From DATKSS01 sp035468355 (lineage in GTDB: Bacteria; Chloroflexota; Dormibacteria; Dormibacterales; Dormibacteraceae): a DNA stretch of 40,606 nt. How positions within the stretch are numbered: the first letter of the stretch is position 1; every line of letters begins with the position of its first letter. The position numbers and the translations under genes are program-made. Shown in pieces: positions 23,568-31,905 of the stretch. The notes under the pieces are model-generated. The model saw nothing but the letters and a program-made list of their open reading frames with translations. It had not been told where the DNA came from and did not search any database. The stretch spans positions 1 to 40,606 of the forward strand of contig DATITA010000183.1 of NCBI GenBank assembly GCA_035468355.1. Direction: 5' to 3'.

Positions 23568-24487
23568 TGGACTTCTTCATCCAGCTGTTCTCCGACCCGG
23601 TGGGCTTCTGGAACTCCCACACGCTGCTGATCGCGCAGATCGGCATCAACGGCATCCTCGCGACCTCGATGTTCGTCGTCCTGTTCTCGGGTCAGCTTTC
23701 GCTCGCCGCCCCGGGCTTCATGGCCGTGGGCGCATACACGTCTGTCCTCATGGGCCTGTACTGGCACACCCCCTTGGCGCTTGGCATGGTCGCCGGCACC
23801 GCGCTCGCCGGCGTCGTCGGCCTCATCGTGGGCTTGCCGGTGCTTCGCCTTCGAGGCGTGTTCCTGGCCATCGCGACCATCGGGTTCATCGAGGCCCTGC
23901 GCCTCGGGGTGATCCTCAACCTTCCGATCACGGGCGAAGGGCTGGGGCTGAAGAACCCGAGCGCAGACCCGCTAGGAGGCATCAACCTCATCCTGGTCTC
24001 CTTCGTGGTGGTGGTCTTCGTGGCGTGGAGGCTCACGAAGGGCCGCCTCGGCCACGCCTGGGCGGCGATCCGCCAGGATGAGATCGCGGCCCTGAGCCAG
24101 GGCATCCATGTCGCCCGATACAAGATGGTCGCGTTCGTTCTCAGCGCCGTCATAGCCGGCTTCGCCGGGGGCCTGGAGGCGCACCTCAACTTCTTCGTGG
24201 ACCCTGGCGACACGCAGTACGGTGTCACCCGCGCCGTCCAGGTCCTCACCTTCGCGGTGCTCGGCGGGAGCGGCTTCGTCCTGGGCCCCGTCGTCGGCGC
24301 GCTGTTCATCACGCTCCTGCCCTGGATCTTCCAGGCGGCCGGTCCCTATATCAACATCGTCAGCGGCGCCTTTTTGATCGCGGTCATCGTCTTCCGGCCG
24401 CAGGGGATCGTCGGGCGCGGCGGCCTCGCCATCATCCGGCCCTCGTGGTGGCCTAGAGCTCGTGCCAGTGCTCCTTCGACTGGATAG
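23567..24487 (+). CDS. livM: Branched-chain amino acid type ABC transporter permease LivM
   Basis: The 306-residue polytopic permease carries LSLAAPGFMAVGAYTSVLMG, the VGLPVLRLRGVFLAIATIGFIEALRL segment and GRLGHAWAAIRQDEIAALSQGI, the EAA-like cytosolic loop of LivM. VLGGSGFVLGPVVGALFITLLPW closes the fold. It overlaps livH by one base and the fused ATPase gene by 26 bases, so the four proteins are coordinately made. Confidence 0.93.
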   Translation: MDFFIQLFSDPVGFWNSHTLLIAQIGINGILATSMFVVLFSGQLSLAAPGFMAVGAYTSVLMGLYWHTPLALGMVAGTALAGVVGLIVGLPVLRLRGVFLAIATIGFIEALRLGVILNLPITGEGLGLKNPSADPLGGINLILVSFVVVVFVAWRLTKGRLGHAWAAIRQDEIAALSQGIHVARYKMVAFVLSAVIAGFAGGLEAHLNFFVDPGDTQYGVTRAVQVLTFAVLGGSGFVLGPVVGALFITLLPWIFQAAGPYINIVSGAFLIAVIVFRPQGIVGRGGLAIIRPSWWPRARASAPSTG

Positions 24488-26039
24488 CGTCCAGCGCCAC
24501 TTCGGCGGCGTCCACGCCGTCGACGGGGTGTCGCTGGAGGTCGAGCAAGGGGCCATCCAGGGCCTTATCGGCCCCAACGGCGCCGGCAAAACGACGCTGG
24601 TCAACGTCCTGACCGGTTACGTGCCCTGCCAGGCCGGCCACGCCTGGGTCGGCGCGGACGAGCTGACGGGCCTGCCTGCCCACCGCATCGCCGCCCTGGG
24701 TGTGGCGCGCACCTTCCAGAACATCCGCCTGTTCAAGGAGCTCACCGCGATCGACAACGTGCTCGTCGGGATGCACACGCGCCGTCGCGACGACACCCTC
24801 GCCCAGCTGGCGACTCTTCCCTTCTTCCGCCGCGACCAGCGTGGGCGTCTCAACGAGGCACACAAGCTCATGGACACAGTCGGGCTGGCGTCCCGCGACG
24901 TCGGCGAGCGGCCGGCCGGGACACTGCCGTACGGCGACCAGCGCCGCCTCGAGATCGCGCGCGCCCTCGCGCTGCGCCCTCGCCTGCTGATCCTGGACGA
25001 GCCGGCTGCGGGGATGAACCCCTCCGAGAAGCACGGCATCCGGGACCTGATCGAACGCCTGAACGCCGACGGGCTGACCATCCTTCTCATCGACCACGAC
25101 ATGCGCCTGGTGATGGGCGTGTGCAACCGCGTCGCAGTGCTCAACTTCGGCCGCAAGATCGCCGATGGGACGCCGGAGGAGGTGTCGACCGACCCCGGCG
25201 TGATCAAGGCCTACCTGGGCAGCGGCGGAGAACGCGAGGTGCGTAGCGCGCCCGGCGCCAGCGGTGTCGACGAGTTGACCGAGGTCGAGGAGCTAGCCGG
25301 CAGCGAAGGCGGCTCGGTCGAACCAGACAAGGCGATTCTCGAGGTGCACGACCTGACCGTGAGCTACGGCGCGATAACCGCGGTGCGGGGGGCCTCCTTC
25401 AGCGTCGCGCCTGGCGAAGTCGTGGCGTTGATCGGCGCCAACGGCGCCGGAAAATCCACCATCCTCAACACCTTGTCGGGGCTGCTGCGCCCGAACGGCG
25501 GCTCGGCCATTTTCGACGGTCTTGACCTCACCATCGCCACGCCGGCGGCGATCGTGCGCCACGGACTCGTCCAGGTGCCCGAGGGGCGCGAGATCCTCGC
25601 CCGGCAGACCGTGCTCGAAAACCTCGAGCTGGCGACCTGGGCCAGGCGGAGCGGCCCCGGCGCGCAGAACCAGATCGCAGCGATGATGAAGCGCTTTCCC
25701 ATCCTTGGCGAGAGGCGCGACATGCGGGCCGGCACGCTGTCCGGCGGCGAGCAGCAGATGCTGGCCATCGCCCGGGGCGTGCTGGCCAGGCCGCGACTGC
25801 TGCTCCTCGACGAACCGTCGTTGGGGCTTGCCCCTCAGATGGTCGACGAGGTGTTCAGGGCGATCGAGGAGATCCACGCGGAAGGCACCACGATCCTTTT
25901 GGTGGAGCAGAACGCCCTGCGCGCCCTGGCCATCGCCGACCGTGCTTACGTCATTGAGACCGGCCACATCCAGCTCAGCGGGAGCGGCGACGACCTTCTG
26001 CACAACCCCGCCGTGCGCCGCGCCTACCTCGGCGGTTGA
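24462..26039 (+). CDS. livGF: Fused LivG-LivF ATPase of the branched-chain amino acid ABC transporter
   Basis: The 525-residue protein contains two complete ABC ATPases that are usually separate. Residues 1 to about 250 are LivG-like: Walker A GPNGAGKTT (37-45), ARTFQNIRLF, signature TLPYGDQRRLEIARAL, Walker B LLILDEPAAGMNPSE. Residues about 287-525 are LivF-like: Walker A GANGAGKST (325-333), LVQVPEGREIL, signature LSGGEQQMLAIARG, Walker B LLLLDEPSLGLAPQ. A linker of about 40 residues rich in Glu, Ser and Gly joins them. The frame is continuous and both halves keep catalytic residues, so it is a genuine fusion giving a fixed LivG:LivF ratio. GTG 24462 is used; GTG 24468 is possible. Confidence 0.93.
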   Translation: MPVLLRLDSVQRHFGGVHAVDGVSLEVEQGAIQGLIGPNGAGKTTLVNVLTGYVPCQAGHAWVGADELTGLPAHRIAALGVARTFQNIRLFKELTAIDNVLVGMHTRRRDDTLAQLATLPFFRRDQRGRLNEAHKLMDTVGLASRDVGERPAGTLPYGDQRRLEIARALALRPRLLILDEPAAGMNPSEKHGIRDLIERLNADGLTILLIDHDMRLVMGVCNRVAVLNFGRKIADGTPEEVSTDPGVIKAYLGSGGEREVRSAPGASGVDELTEVEELAGSEGGSVEPDKAILEVHDLTVSYGAITAVRGASFSVAPGEVVALIGANGAGKSTILNTLSGLLRPNGGSAIFDGLDLTIATPAAIVRHGLVQVPEGREILARQTVLENLELATWARRSGPGAQNQIAAMMKRFPILGERRDMRAGTLSGGEQQMLAIARGVLARPRLLLLDEPSLGLAPQMVDEVFRAIEEIHAEGTTILLVEQNALRALAIADRAYVIETGHIQLSGSGDDLLHNPAVRRAYLGG

Positions 26040-26111
26040 TCTCCCGCCGAGGCACGCAGCCCCGCAGCGCCGTTGCGGCAATTGTTTCGTCGCTCACCCG
26101 ATCGTGGAGGG

Positions 26112-26696
26112 ATGACCATCGAGTCGCCTGACGTAGCGGCCGGTCCGATCTCGGTCGTAGTCCCTCCGCCCACGCGGGGCGGCCTCGACCGGCGGATCTT
26201 CGAGGCGGTCAATGGCCTCCCCCACTCCGCGGTCAGCGACCGCTATCTCATCTCGCTGTCGAGCCTCGGAGAGGGTGTCGGCTGGGTTGCGGGCGGGGCC
26301 GCGATCGCCATGCTGGGCGGACGTAAGGGCCGCCGCGCGGGGCTGGCCACCGCGCTCGCATCCGTAACCGCCACCTACGTCGTACAGAAAGGGATGAAGC
26401 CGGTCTTCCGCCGCGCACGCCCTGCCGTGGATCGCGGCGCCCACGTGGTGGGAGTGCGCCCGGTGGACCATTCCTTTCCGTCCGGCCACACGGCATCGTC
26501 GTTCGCAGCGGCCACCGCGCTGTCCATCTACTACCCCAGGGCCGCCCCGATCGCGCTCAGCCTCGCCGCCGGGGTTGGCCTGTCACGGGTTCACCTTGGC
26601 GTCCACTATCCCAGCGACGCGGCCGTCGGCGCCGCGATCGGCGTCGGGATCGGAGCCCTGGTGGGCTGGCTCGGCGCGCGCGGACCGCTCAGATAG
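26112..26696 (+). CDS. PAP2-family phosphatase
   Basis: The 194-residue PAP2-type phosphatase has all three motifs: KPVFRRARP (the K-x6-RP motif), PSGH and SRVHLGVHYPSD (SR-x5-H-x3-D), so it should be active on a lipid phosphate or pyrophosphate such as phosphatidate or undecaprenyl pyrophosphate. Several hydrophobic helices are present. ATG 26112 has GGAGG at 26106-26110, only one base away, so the exact start is uncertain; upstream TTG codons at 26073 and 26082 are alternatives. It ends convergently, overlapping by eight bases the last gene of the polyphosphate/lipid operon, which also encodes a PAP2 protein. Confidence 0.87.
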   Translation: MTIESPDVAAGPISVVVPPPTRGGLDRRIFEAVNGLPHSAVSDRYLISLSSLGEGVGWVAGGAAIAMLGGRKGRRAGLATALASVTATYVVQKGMKPVFRRARPAVDRGAHVVGVRPVDHSFPSGHTASSFAAATALSIYYPRAAPIALSLAAGVGLSRVHLGVHYPSDAAVGAAIGVGIGALVGWLGARGPLR

Positions 26697-27408
26697 GGCG
26701 CGGACTCGAGCGCCCGCGGAACCACCTCCAGCTGGGCGACGGCAGCCAGCGCTCCGGAAGCCACAGCACGAAAGCCGACCATCCGAGTGCGAGGAGCACG
26801 CCGCCGATCACGTCGCTGGGCCAGTGGTCACCCGCCCACACGCGCGCGAGGCACGTCAGCACCATCACCAGCGCCGCGGCAAGCCACAGAACCGGCCGCA
26901 AGGTCGGTTTGATCCTGGGCGCGATAGACACCGCGACCATGAAGCTCACCCAGGTGAAGAAGACCGCATGCCCGCTTGGGTAGCTGAAGCCGGTCGCCGG
27001 GGTGAGGATGTGGACCAGGTCGCTGGGCGGCCGCTGGCGTGAAATGACGAGCTTGAGGATGTTGTCGAAAAGGCTGGACAAGGCGCCGATCAGCACCAGC
27101 CAACCCGCCCGCCGCTCGAAAATGAACATCCCCACCACCGCGACCACGCCGATCAGGACCTGCCAGACCCCCGCACTGACGTTGATGAGTCCGAAGACGA
27201 ATACGACCGGCCCCCAGTTGATCGACTGGACCAGCGTGGCGACCGGGATGTCAAAAGGGGTCAGCAGCACGTGCGTCATGACCAGGGCAGTGTCCAGCGC
27301 GAACAGCGCCAACATGACGAGGACGGTTGGCCCGAGCCATCGCCGCGCGGCCGCCTGTGGCTGCCCGGCGAGGACCTCCCTGGCCGCCTGTTTGGGGCCG
27401 GCGATCAC
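26689..27408 (-). CDS. PAP2-family membrane phosphatase (operon copy 2)
   Basis: The 239-residue membrane protein has about six helices and PAP2 motifs KLVISRQRP (K-x6-RP), YPSGHAVFF and ARVWAGDHWPSD; the last has Ala where most members have Ser. It probably removes phosphate from a lipid phosphate at the outer face of the membrane. The start GTG overlaps the stop of the diacylglycerol-kinase-like gene (GTGA), and it is the last gene of the six-gene operon. It is a clear paralogue of the PAP2 protein at 30385-31065 (shared WGP, QRP/PRP-SDLV, FSYPSGH and HWPSD blocks). Confidence 0.87.
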   Translation of the reverse strand: MIAGPKQAAREVLAGQPQAAARRWLGPTVLVMLALFALDTALVMTHVLLTPFDIPVATLVQSINWGPVVFVFGLINVSAGVWQVLIGVVAVVGMFIFERRAGWLVLIGALSSLFDNILKLVISRQRPPSDLVHILTPATGFSYPSGHAVFFTWVSFMVAVSIAPRIKPTLRPVLWLAAALVMVLTCLARVWAGDHWPSDVIGGVLLALGWSAFVLWLPERWLPSPSWRWFRGRSSPRPI

Positions 27409-28283
27409 GTGCGGAGGATCACGCGCAGCGCGCTGACCTCCGCGGTGATGGTGACTGGCGTGTTGCCCAGTTGCTCATTGTCGGCGTAGACCCGCACCTT
27501 CGGTTTGGCGACCACGACCAGTTTGCGGAACCTGAACACCTGGCCGCGGCCGTGCTCGCGGTGCCTGGACAGGACGGCTCTCGCCATCACCCGCTTGACG
27601 ATGTCCCGGCGGGTCGCGCCTGCGTGCACGCTGAGCTCCAGGTACGGCTCGATGGGAGTCTTGTCGCTGACCGGCATCTGCGAGCCGATCGAGGTGGTGT
27701 TGGTGAAGACCAGGGACATGGCGCTGCCACTGCCCCGGATGTCGCCCGTCAGCTCGTACGTGAACGGCTTCGCTTCGACGATGCGTTTCACGTCATCCGC
27801 GAAATCGCCAAATGCGCGGTCCTTGGCCGACTCTCCTGCCGCGATCGTCTCGCCGAAGAGGCCGATCGCCGCCGCTTCGAGGAAAATCTTCCCGTTCACG
27901 CGGCCGAGGGTGATCGGATGCGGCTTTCCCTGCTTGATGACGCGGATAGCCGCATCGATCGTCGGAGGCAGATTGAGTGATTTCGCAAAGTTGTTGAACG
28001 TGCCCATCGAGAGGATGCCGAGCGGGTGCCTGGTGTCGGCAAGCCTGCGCACGACCCAGCCGATGGTCCCGTCTCCGCCGGCGACCACGATCGTCGCCTT
28101 GGGTCCCACGAGCTTCTCGATGTCCATCTTCGGGTCGAACTCCACGATCAGGCTCTTGTCAAACGCCTTGCGGATCTTGGCTTCGATCTCCGGTGTCATG
28201 GAGCCCGCCTTGGGGCTCATGATCACCAGGCTTTCCGCCCGCACCGAGCGGGCAGGGCGCGCGGCCCGGGGCTTTGTCGTCAT
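27405..28283 (-). CDS. Diacylglycerol kinase-like lipid kinase (DAGK/YegS type)
   Basis: The 292-residue protein has the DAGK catalytic-domain pattern: VIMSPKAG (usually NPxAG), ATIVVAGGDGTIGWVVRRL with GGDGT at 69-73, LGILSMGTFNNFAKSLNLP (normally GTxNDFAR) and the C-terminal beta domain ending VRVYADNEQLGNTPVTI. It would phosphorylate diacylglycerol or a related lipid with ATP on the cytosolic face. The substitutions SPKAG for NPxAG and NNFAK for NDFAR are odd and suggest a divergent substrate. ATG 28283 overlaps ppk1 by four bases (ATGA) and the stop overlaps the next PAP2 gene, so it is locked between a polyphosphate kinase and a lipid phosphatase. Confidence 0.87.
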   Translation of the reverse strand: MTTKPRAARPARSVRAESLVIMSPKAGSMTPEIEAKIRKAFDKSLIVEFDPKMDIEKLVGPKATIVVAGGDGTIGWVVRRLADTRHPLGILSMGTFNNFAKSLNLPPTIDAAIRVIKQGKPHPITLGRVNGKIFLEAAAIGLFGETIAAGESAKDRAFGDFADDVKRIVEAKPFTYELTGDIRGSGSAMSLVFTNTTSIGSQMPVSDKTPIEPYLELSVHAGATRRDIVKRVMARAVLSRHREHGRGQVFRFRKLVVVAKPKVRVYADNEQLGNTPVTITAEVSALRVILRT

Positions 28284-30382
28284 GAGGCCATCTCGGCATC
28301 CGAGGACAGGACCTGGATCGCGGCGCTCTGCATCGATCGCTGGCTGTTCACCCCGCGGCTGGTCGGGACCTTTGACCAGGTGCCGTCCGCGGCAAGGGCC
28401 CAGGCCAGCGTGTCGTCTGCGAGCTCCAGCTGCAGGAAGTCCTCGATGTGCTCCCTGGGGTCCGGGTCGCTGATCGGAACGACGGCCTCCACCCTGCGGT
28501 CCAGGTTACGGGGCATCAGGTCTGAGGAACCAATGAAGAGCTGGCCGTCTGCGTGGTGGCCAAAACGGAAGATCCGGGAGTGTTCGAGAAAGTGGCCGAC
28601 CAGCGACCTCACGGCGATCCCGTCCGAAAGGCCGGGCACTCCCGGTCTCAGGCAGCAGATGCCACGCACGATGAGGTCGATTTTCACGCCGGCCTGCGAG
28701 GCCCGGTAAAGCGCGTCGATGACCTCGGGGTCGACCAGGTTGTTGACCTTGATCACGATGCGGCCATCCGCCTTCGACGCCTCCTCCTCGATGAGCTTGA
28801 CGATCCCCGAGCGAAGCGTCGTCGGGGCCACCAAGAGCTTACGGAACTGGCTCTGACGGCTGTAGCCAGTCAGGTAATTGAAAAGCTCGGCGATGTCGGC
28901 GGTGATCACGGGGTCCGCCGTGAAGAGCGCGATGTCCTCGTACTGGCTCGCGGTCGCGACGTTGTAGTTGCCCGTGCCGATGTGGGCGTACCGGCGCACC
29001 GTTGTGCCCTCCTGGCGCACGACGAGCATGAGCTTGGCGTGCGTCTTGAGGCCGACGAGGCCGTACACGACGTGCACGCCCGCCTCCTCCAGGGCCCTGG
29101 CCCAAACGATGTTGGCCTGCTCGTCGCCACGCGCTTTGAGCTCGACGACGGCCACCACCTGCTTCCCGGTCTGAGCGGCGGCCTTCAACGCCAGCGCCAG
29201 CGAGCTGGACGGACCGGAGGTCCGGTAAAGGGCGAGCTTGATGGCGAGCACGTCCGGGTCTCGAGACGCTTGCTCGATGAAGGCGTCGACCGAGGTCGCA
29301 AAGGAGTCATATGGGTGATGGACGAGCACGTCCTCGCCGCGAATCACCTCGAAGAGGTCGACCGGCTCGCTTGCGAAGCCGCGCAGCCGTGGCTGAGTGG
29401 CTGACAGCCAGGGCCCCGCCGCTTGCCTGTTCTTGCCGTGCCAGTCGATGGACAGCAGCCCGGTCAGGTCCAGCAGACCGTTGATGGTGTAAACGTCCTC
29501 AGAGCCGAGCTCCAGCTCCCGCAACAGCAACAACAGCACCTCTGGCGACATGTCGGCGTCGACCTCGAGCCGCACCGCCCTGCCCTTGCGCCCCTTGCGC
29601 GTGAGCTCGGCCTGCACCGCCGCCATGAGGTCCTCGGCCTCGTCGTCGTCCAGGTCGAGGTCGGCGTCGCGGGTGACCCTGAAGAAATCGTGGCTGACGA
29701 TCTCCATCCCGGGGAACAGGGCGGGCAGATGAAGCGCGATCACCTGCTCCAGGGGCACGAAGCGCTCGCCGTCCGGCAGGGCGACGAAACGCGGAAAAAG
29801 CGGCGGCACCTTGACGCGAGCGAACCGGGGCAGGTGGCGCAAAGGGTCGCGCACCATTACGGCGAGGTTCAAAGAAAGGTTGGAGATGTGGGGAAAAGGA
29901 TGGGCCGGGTCGACCGCCAGCGGCGTCAACACGGGAAAGATGCGCTCCTGGAAAACCCGGGAGAGCTCCTCTATGTCCGCCTGGGGAAGGTCTGCCGCCC
30001 TGACGATCGTCACACCTGCTTCCACCAGCCCCGGGAGGACCTGTTCGTGGAAGACGGTCGACTGACGCTCGATCAGCTCACGGACGCGCAGCCCGATCGC
30101 TTCGAGCTGCTCCTCGGGGGTCATTCCATCGGGCGAGACGACCGGCATAGGGGACATGAGCTGCTCGTGCAGGCCGGCCACCCGAACTTGGAAGAAGTCG
30201 TCCAGGCTGTCGCTCAGGATCGCAAGGAAGCGGATCCTCTCGGCCAGGGCACGCGCGGTGTCTTCGGCCATGGACAGAACACGGCTGTCGAACTCGAGCC
30301 GAGACAGCTCCCGGTTGAGGAACCTGTCGTCGGGGAGCGGGAGGAGTTTTGAGGCGGATCTGGATCGCGCTTTGCCGGCCAT
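28280..30382 (-). CDS. ppk1: Polyphosphate kinase 1
   Basis: The 700-residue PPK1 reversibly makes polyphosphate from ATP. It begins with the N domain FLNRELSRLEFDSRVLSMAED. The phosphoryl-acceptor His of the H-x-K motif is His448 in LKTHAKLML, YAHIGTGNYN follows, and the second conserved His is His601 in FLEHSRIFRFG. SSDLMPRNLDRRVE and the C-terminal helices complete the fold, so it should be active. Length is typical. ATG 30382 is two bases after the upstream PAP2 stop, and its own stop overlaps the DAGK-like gene. Placement between a PAP2 phosphatase and a lipid kinase is unusual; ppk1 is more often beside ppx or mutT genes. Confidence 0.95.
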   Translation of the reverse strand: MAGKARSRSASKLLPLPDDRFLNRELSRLEFDSRVLSMAEDTARALAERIRFLAILSDSLDDFFQVRVAGLHEQLMSPMPVVSPDGMTPEEQLEAIGLRVRELIERQSTVFHEQVLPGLVEAGVTIVRAADLPQADIEELSRVFQERIFPVLTPLAVDPAHPFPHISNLSLNLAVMVRDPLRHLPRFARVKVPPLFPRFVALPDGERFVPLEQVIALHLPALFPGMEIVSHDFFRVTRDADLDLDDDEAEDLMAAVQAELTRKGRKGRAVRLEVDADMSPEVLLLLLRELELGSEDVYTINGLLDLTGLLSIDWHGKNRQAAGPWLSATQPRLRGFASEPVDLFEVIRGEDVLVHHPYDSFATSVDAFIEQASRDPDVLAIKLALYRTSGPSSSLALALKAAAQTGKQVVAVVELKARGDEQANIVWARALEEAGVHVVYGLVGLKTHAKLMLVVRQEGTTVRRYAHIGTGNYNVATASQYEDIALFTADPVITADIAELFNYLTGYSRQSQFRKLLVAPTTLRSGIVKLIEEEASKADGRIVIKVNNLVDPEVIDALYRASQAGVKIDLIVRGICCLRPGVPGLSDGIAVRSLVGHFLEHSRIFRFGHHADGQLFIGSSDLMPRNLDRRVEAVVPISDPDPREHIEDFLQLELADDTLAWALAADGTWSKVPTSRGVNSQRSMQSAAIQVLSSDAEMAS

Positions 30383-30384
30383 AC

Positions 30385-31065
30385 CTATCTAGAACGCGCA
30401 AGAGCCGGATTCGAGAGCAGACGGATTGAAAGCGCCAGCGCGGTCCACCCCAAGCCGAGCGCCAGGCCGGCCATCACGTCGCTTGGCCAGTGCTCGCCGA
30501 GATAGATGCGGCCGATCGCGGCGGCGGCGAGCACCAGCGCCGCCACCACCCAGGCGGCGGCAGTCAGGAACCGGGGCGCACGGGTCAACACGAGGCAGAC
30601 GACGAGCAGCACCACGGCCCAGCTGAAGAACACCATGTGCCCGCTTGGGTAGCTGAAGCTGCCCGTGTGCTTCAGCACGCGGACCAGGTCGGCCGAGGGC
30701 CTCGGACGCCGAATGGCGAGCTCGGTGACGGTGTACACGGCGGTCGACGCGGCGGCGACCAGCATGAGCGGGGCGTTCTTCCAATTGAACGCCGAGACAA
30801 CCACGATGACCCCGATCCCGGCGACGTACTGGCGAGTGCCCTCAAGCCAGTCGAACCAGTAGAAGACCGTCACGAGAGGCCCCCACGACACGCCCTGGAT
30901 CCAGCGCTCGAGGGACACGTCGAACGGCATATACGAATGGCCGGTCGCGTAGAGAGTGAGCACCGCGAACGTGGCAAGTCCGATCATTCCGAGGGCCATC
31001 AGCGGCCATCGCACGAACCCCCCGCGAGTATGCGGTCGGGTGATGACCCCCGCGATATGGCTCAC
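30385..31065 (-). CDS. PAP2-family membrane protein (operon copy 1, altered first motif)
   Basis: The 226-residue membrane protein has about six helices and PAP2-type motifs YPSGHMVFF and GRIYLGEHWPSD. The first motif reads ELAIRRPRP, so the usual Lys of K-x6-RP is Glu, and the third has Gly for Ser. The His residues expected to take and release phosphate are retained, so activity may be altered rather than lost. GTG 31065 is fixed by GGGGAGGA five bases upstream and overlaps the DUF1206 stop (GTGA). It is a paralogue of the operon's last gene. The substrate is unknown; a lipid phosphate or pyrophosphate is the family expectation. Confidence 0.83.
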   Translation of the reverse strand: MSHIAGVITRPHTRGGFVRWPLMALGMIGLATFAVLTLYATGHSYMPFDVSLERWIQGVSWGPLVTVFYWFDWLEGTRQYVAGIGVIVVVSAFNWKNAPLMLVAAASTAVYTVTELAIRRPRPSADLVRVLKHTGSFSYPSGHMVFFSWAVVLLVVCLVLTRAPRFLTAAAWVVAALVLAAAAIGRIYLGEHWPSDVMAGLALGLGWTALALSIRLLSNPALARSR

Positions 31066-31904
31066 GCGCTCCTCCCCATCAGTCGCACCCAGCGCGCGCA
31101 TGCAAAAGAATGGAGCCCAAGCGCGATGAACCCCAGGGACACGATTCCCACCAGAACCTGGCCGAAGGGCCGGCTGAGCAGGAACAGGAACGCGCCACCA
31201 AAGCCGTGGGCTTCCGCAGCGTTGTGGTGAAATCCGGCCTGGATCAGGAACCAACCGATGATGAGAAAGCTCACGCCTCGCGCCGCCATGCCGAATCGAC
31301 CAAGGGCGATCGCGATCTTGCGTTGGGATTCGGTCATCTGGGCGCCCTTCAGGTCCGCCGCGAAGGTCGCTTTGTAGGCTTCGACGAACTGCCCGATCCC
31401 GACGCCGAAGGCGACCAGCCCGACGATGATCGTGAGCGTTCCACCGAAGGGACGAGAGAGCAGCGTGGTCGCCGTCTTCTGGGTGCTGTCCCCGGGCGCG
31501 CCTCCGGACCCGAGCAGAAGGCCCAGCCCGAACAGCGCGATTGCCGCGTAGGAGACCGCGCTCGAAACAAAGCCGAGGCGGGCCATGATTCCGGTGGCGT
31601 CGCTACCCCGATGCAGCGGGTCGTAGATCGCCCTGACGAAGCCCCAGAGCGAGTACGCCACGAGGCCGACGATCAGGGCGATCAGAACCAGCTTGCCGAG
31701 AGGGTTTCCGATCAAAAACACCAGGCTTCCGGTCAGATCGGTGGCCTGGCCGCCTGGGGTTCCCAAGGCGATGCGAAAGGCCAGCACGCCCATCACCACG
31801 TAGAGAGCTCCGCGAGAGGCGTAGCCAAAGCGCTCGAGCAGCCCCAGAACCGGGTTGCCGGCGGCGCGCTTGACGGCGGTGTTCGCGTCGTGGATCTCCG
31901 ACAT
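31062..31904 (-). CDS. DUF1206 membrane protein
   Basis: The 280-residue protein is built of three repeats of two membrane helices each. Repeat openings read LERFGYASRGALYVVMGVLAF, MARLGFVSSAVSYAAIALFGLG and LGRFGMAARGVSFLIIGWFLI, the hallmark of DUF1206. The function is unknown; no catalytic residue is evident. ATG 31904 sits one base after the ppk2 stop; an in-frame GTG at 31925 overlapping ppk2 is an alternative. Its stop overlaps the PAP2 gene. Being sealed between PPK2 and PAP2 genes gives this uncharacterised family a possible role in polyphosphate or lipid-phosphate handling. Confidence 0.87.
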   Translation of the reverse strand: MSEIHDANTAVKRAAGNPVLGLLERFGYASRGALYVVMGVLAFRIALGTPGGQATDLTGSLVFLIGNPLGKLVLIALIVGLVAYSLWGFVRAIYDPLHRGSDATGIMARLGFVSSAVSYAAIALFGLGLLLGSGGAPGDSTQKTATTLLSRPFGGTLTIIVGLVAFGVGIGQFVEAYKATFAADLKGAQMTESQRKIAIALGRFGMAARGVSFLIIGWFLIQAGFHHNAAEAHGFGGAFLFLLSRPFGQVLVGIVSLGFIALGLHSFACARWVRLMGRSA

Positions 31905-31905
31905 G

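Noticed and set aside
29423..30352. 309-codon plus-strand frame opposite ppk1
   Set aside because: It is antisense to intact PPK1 motifs and has no domain character.
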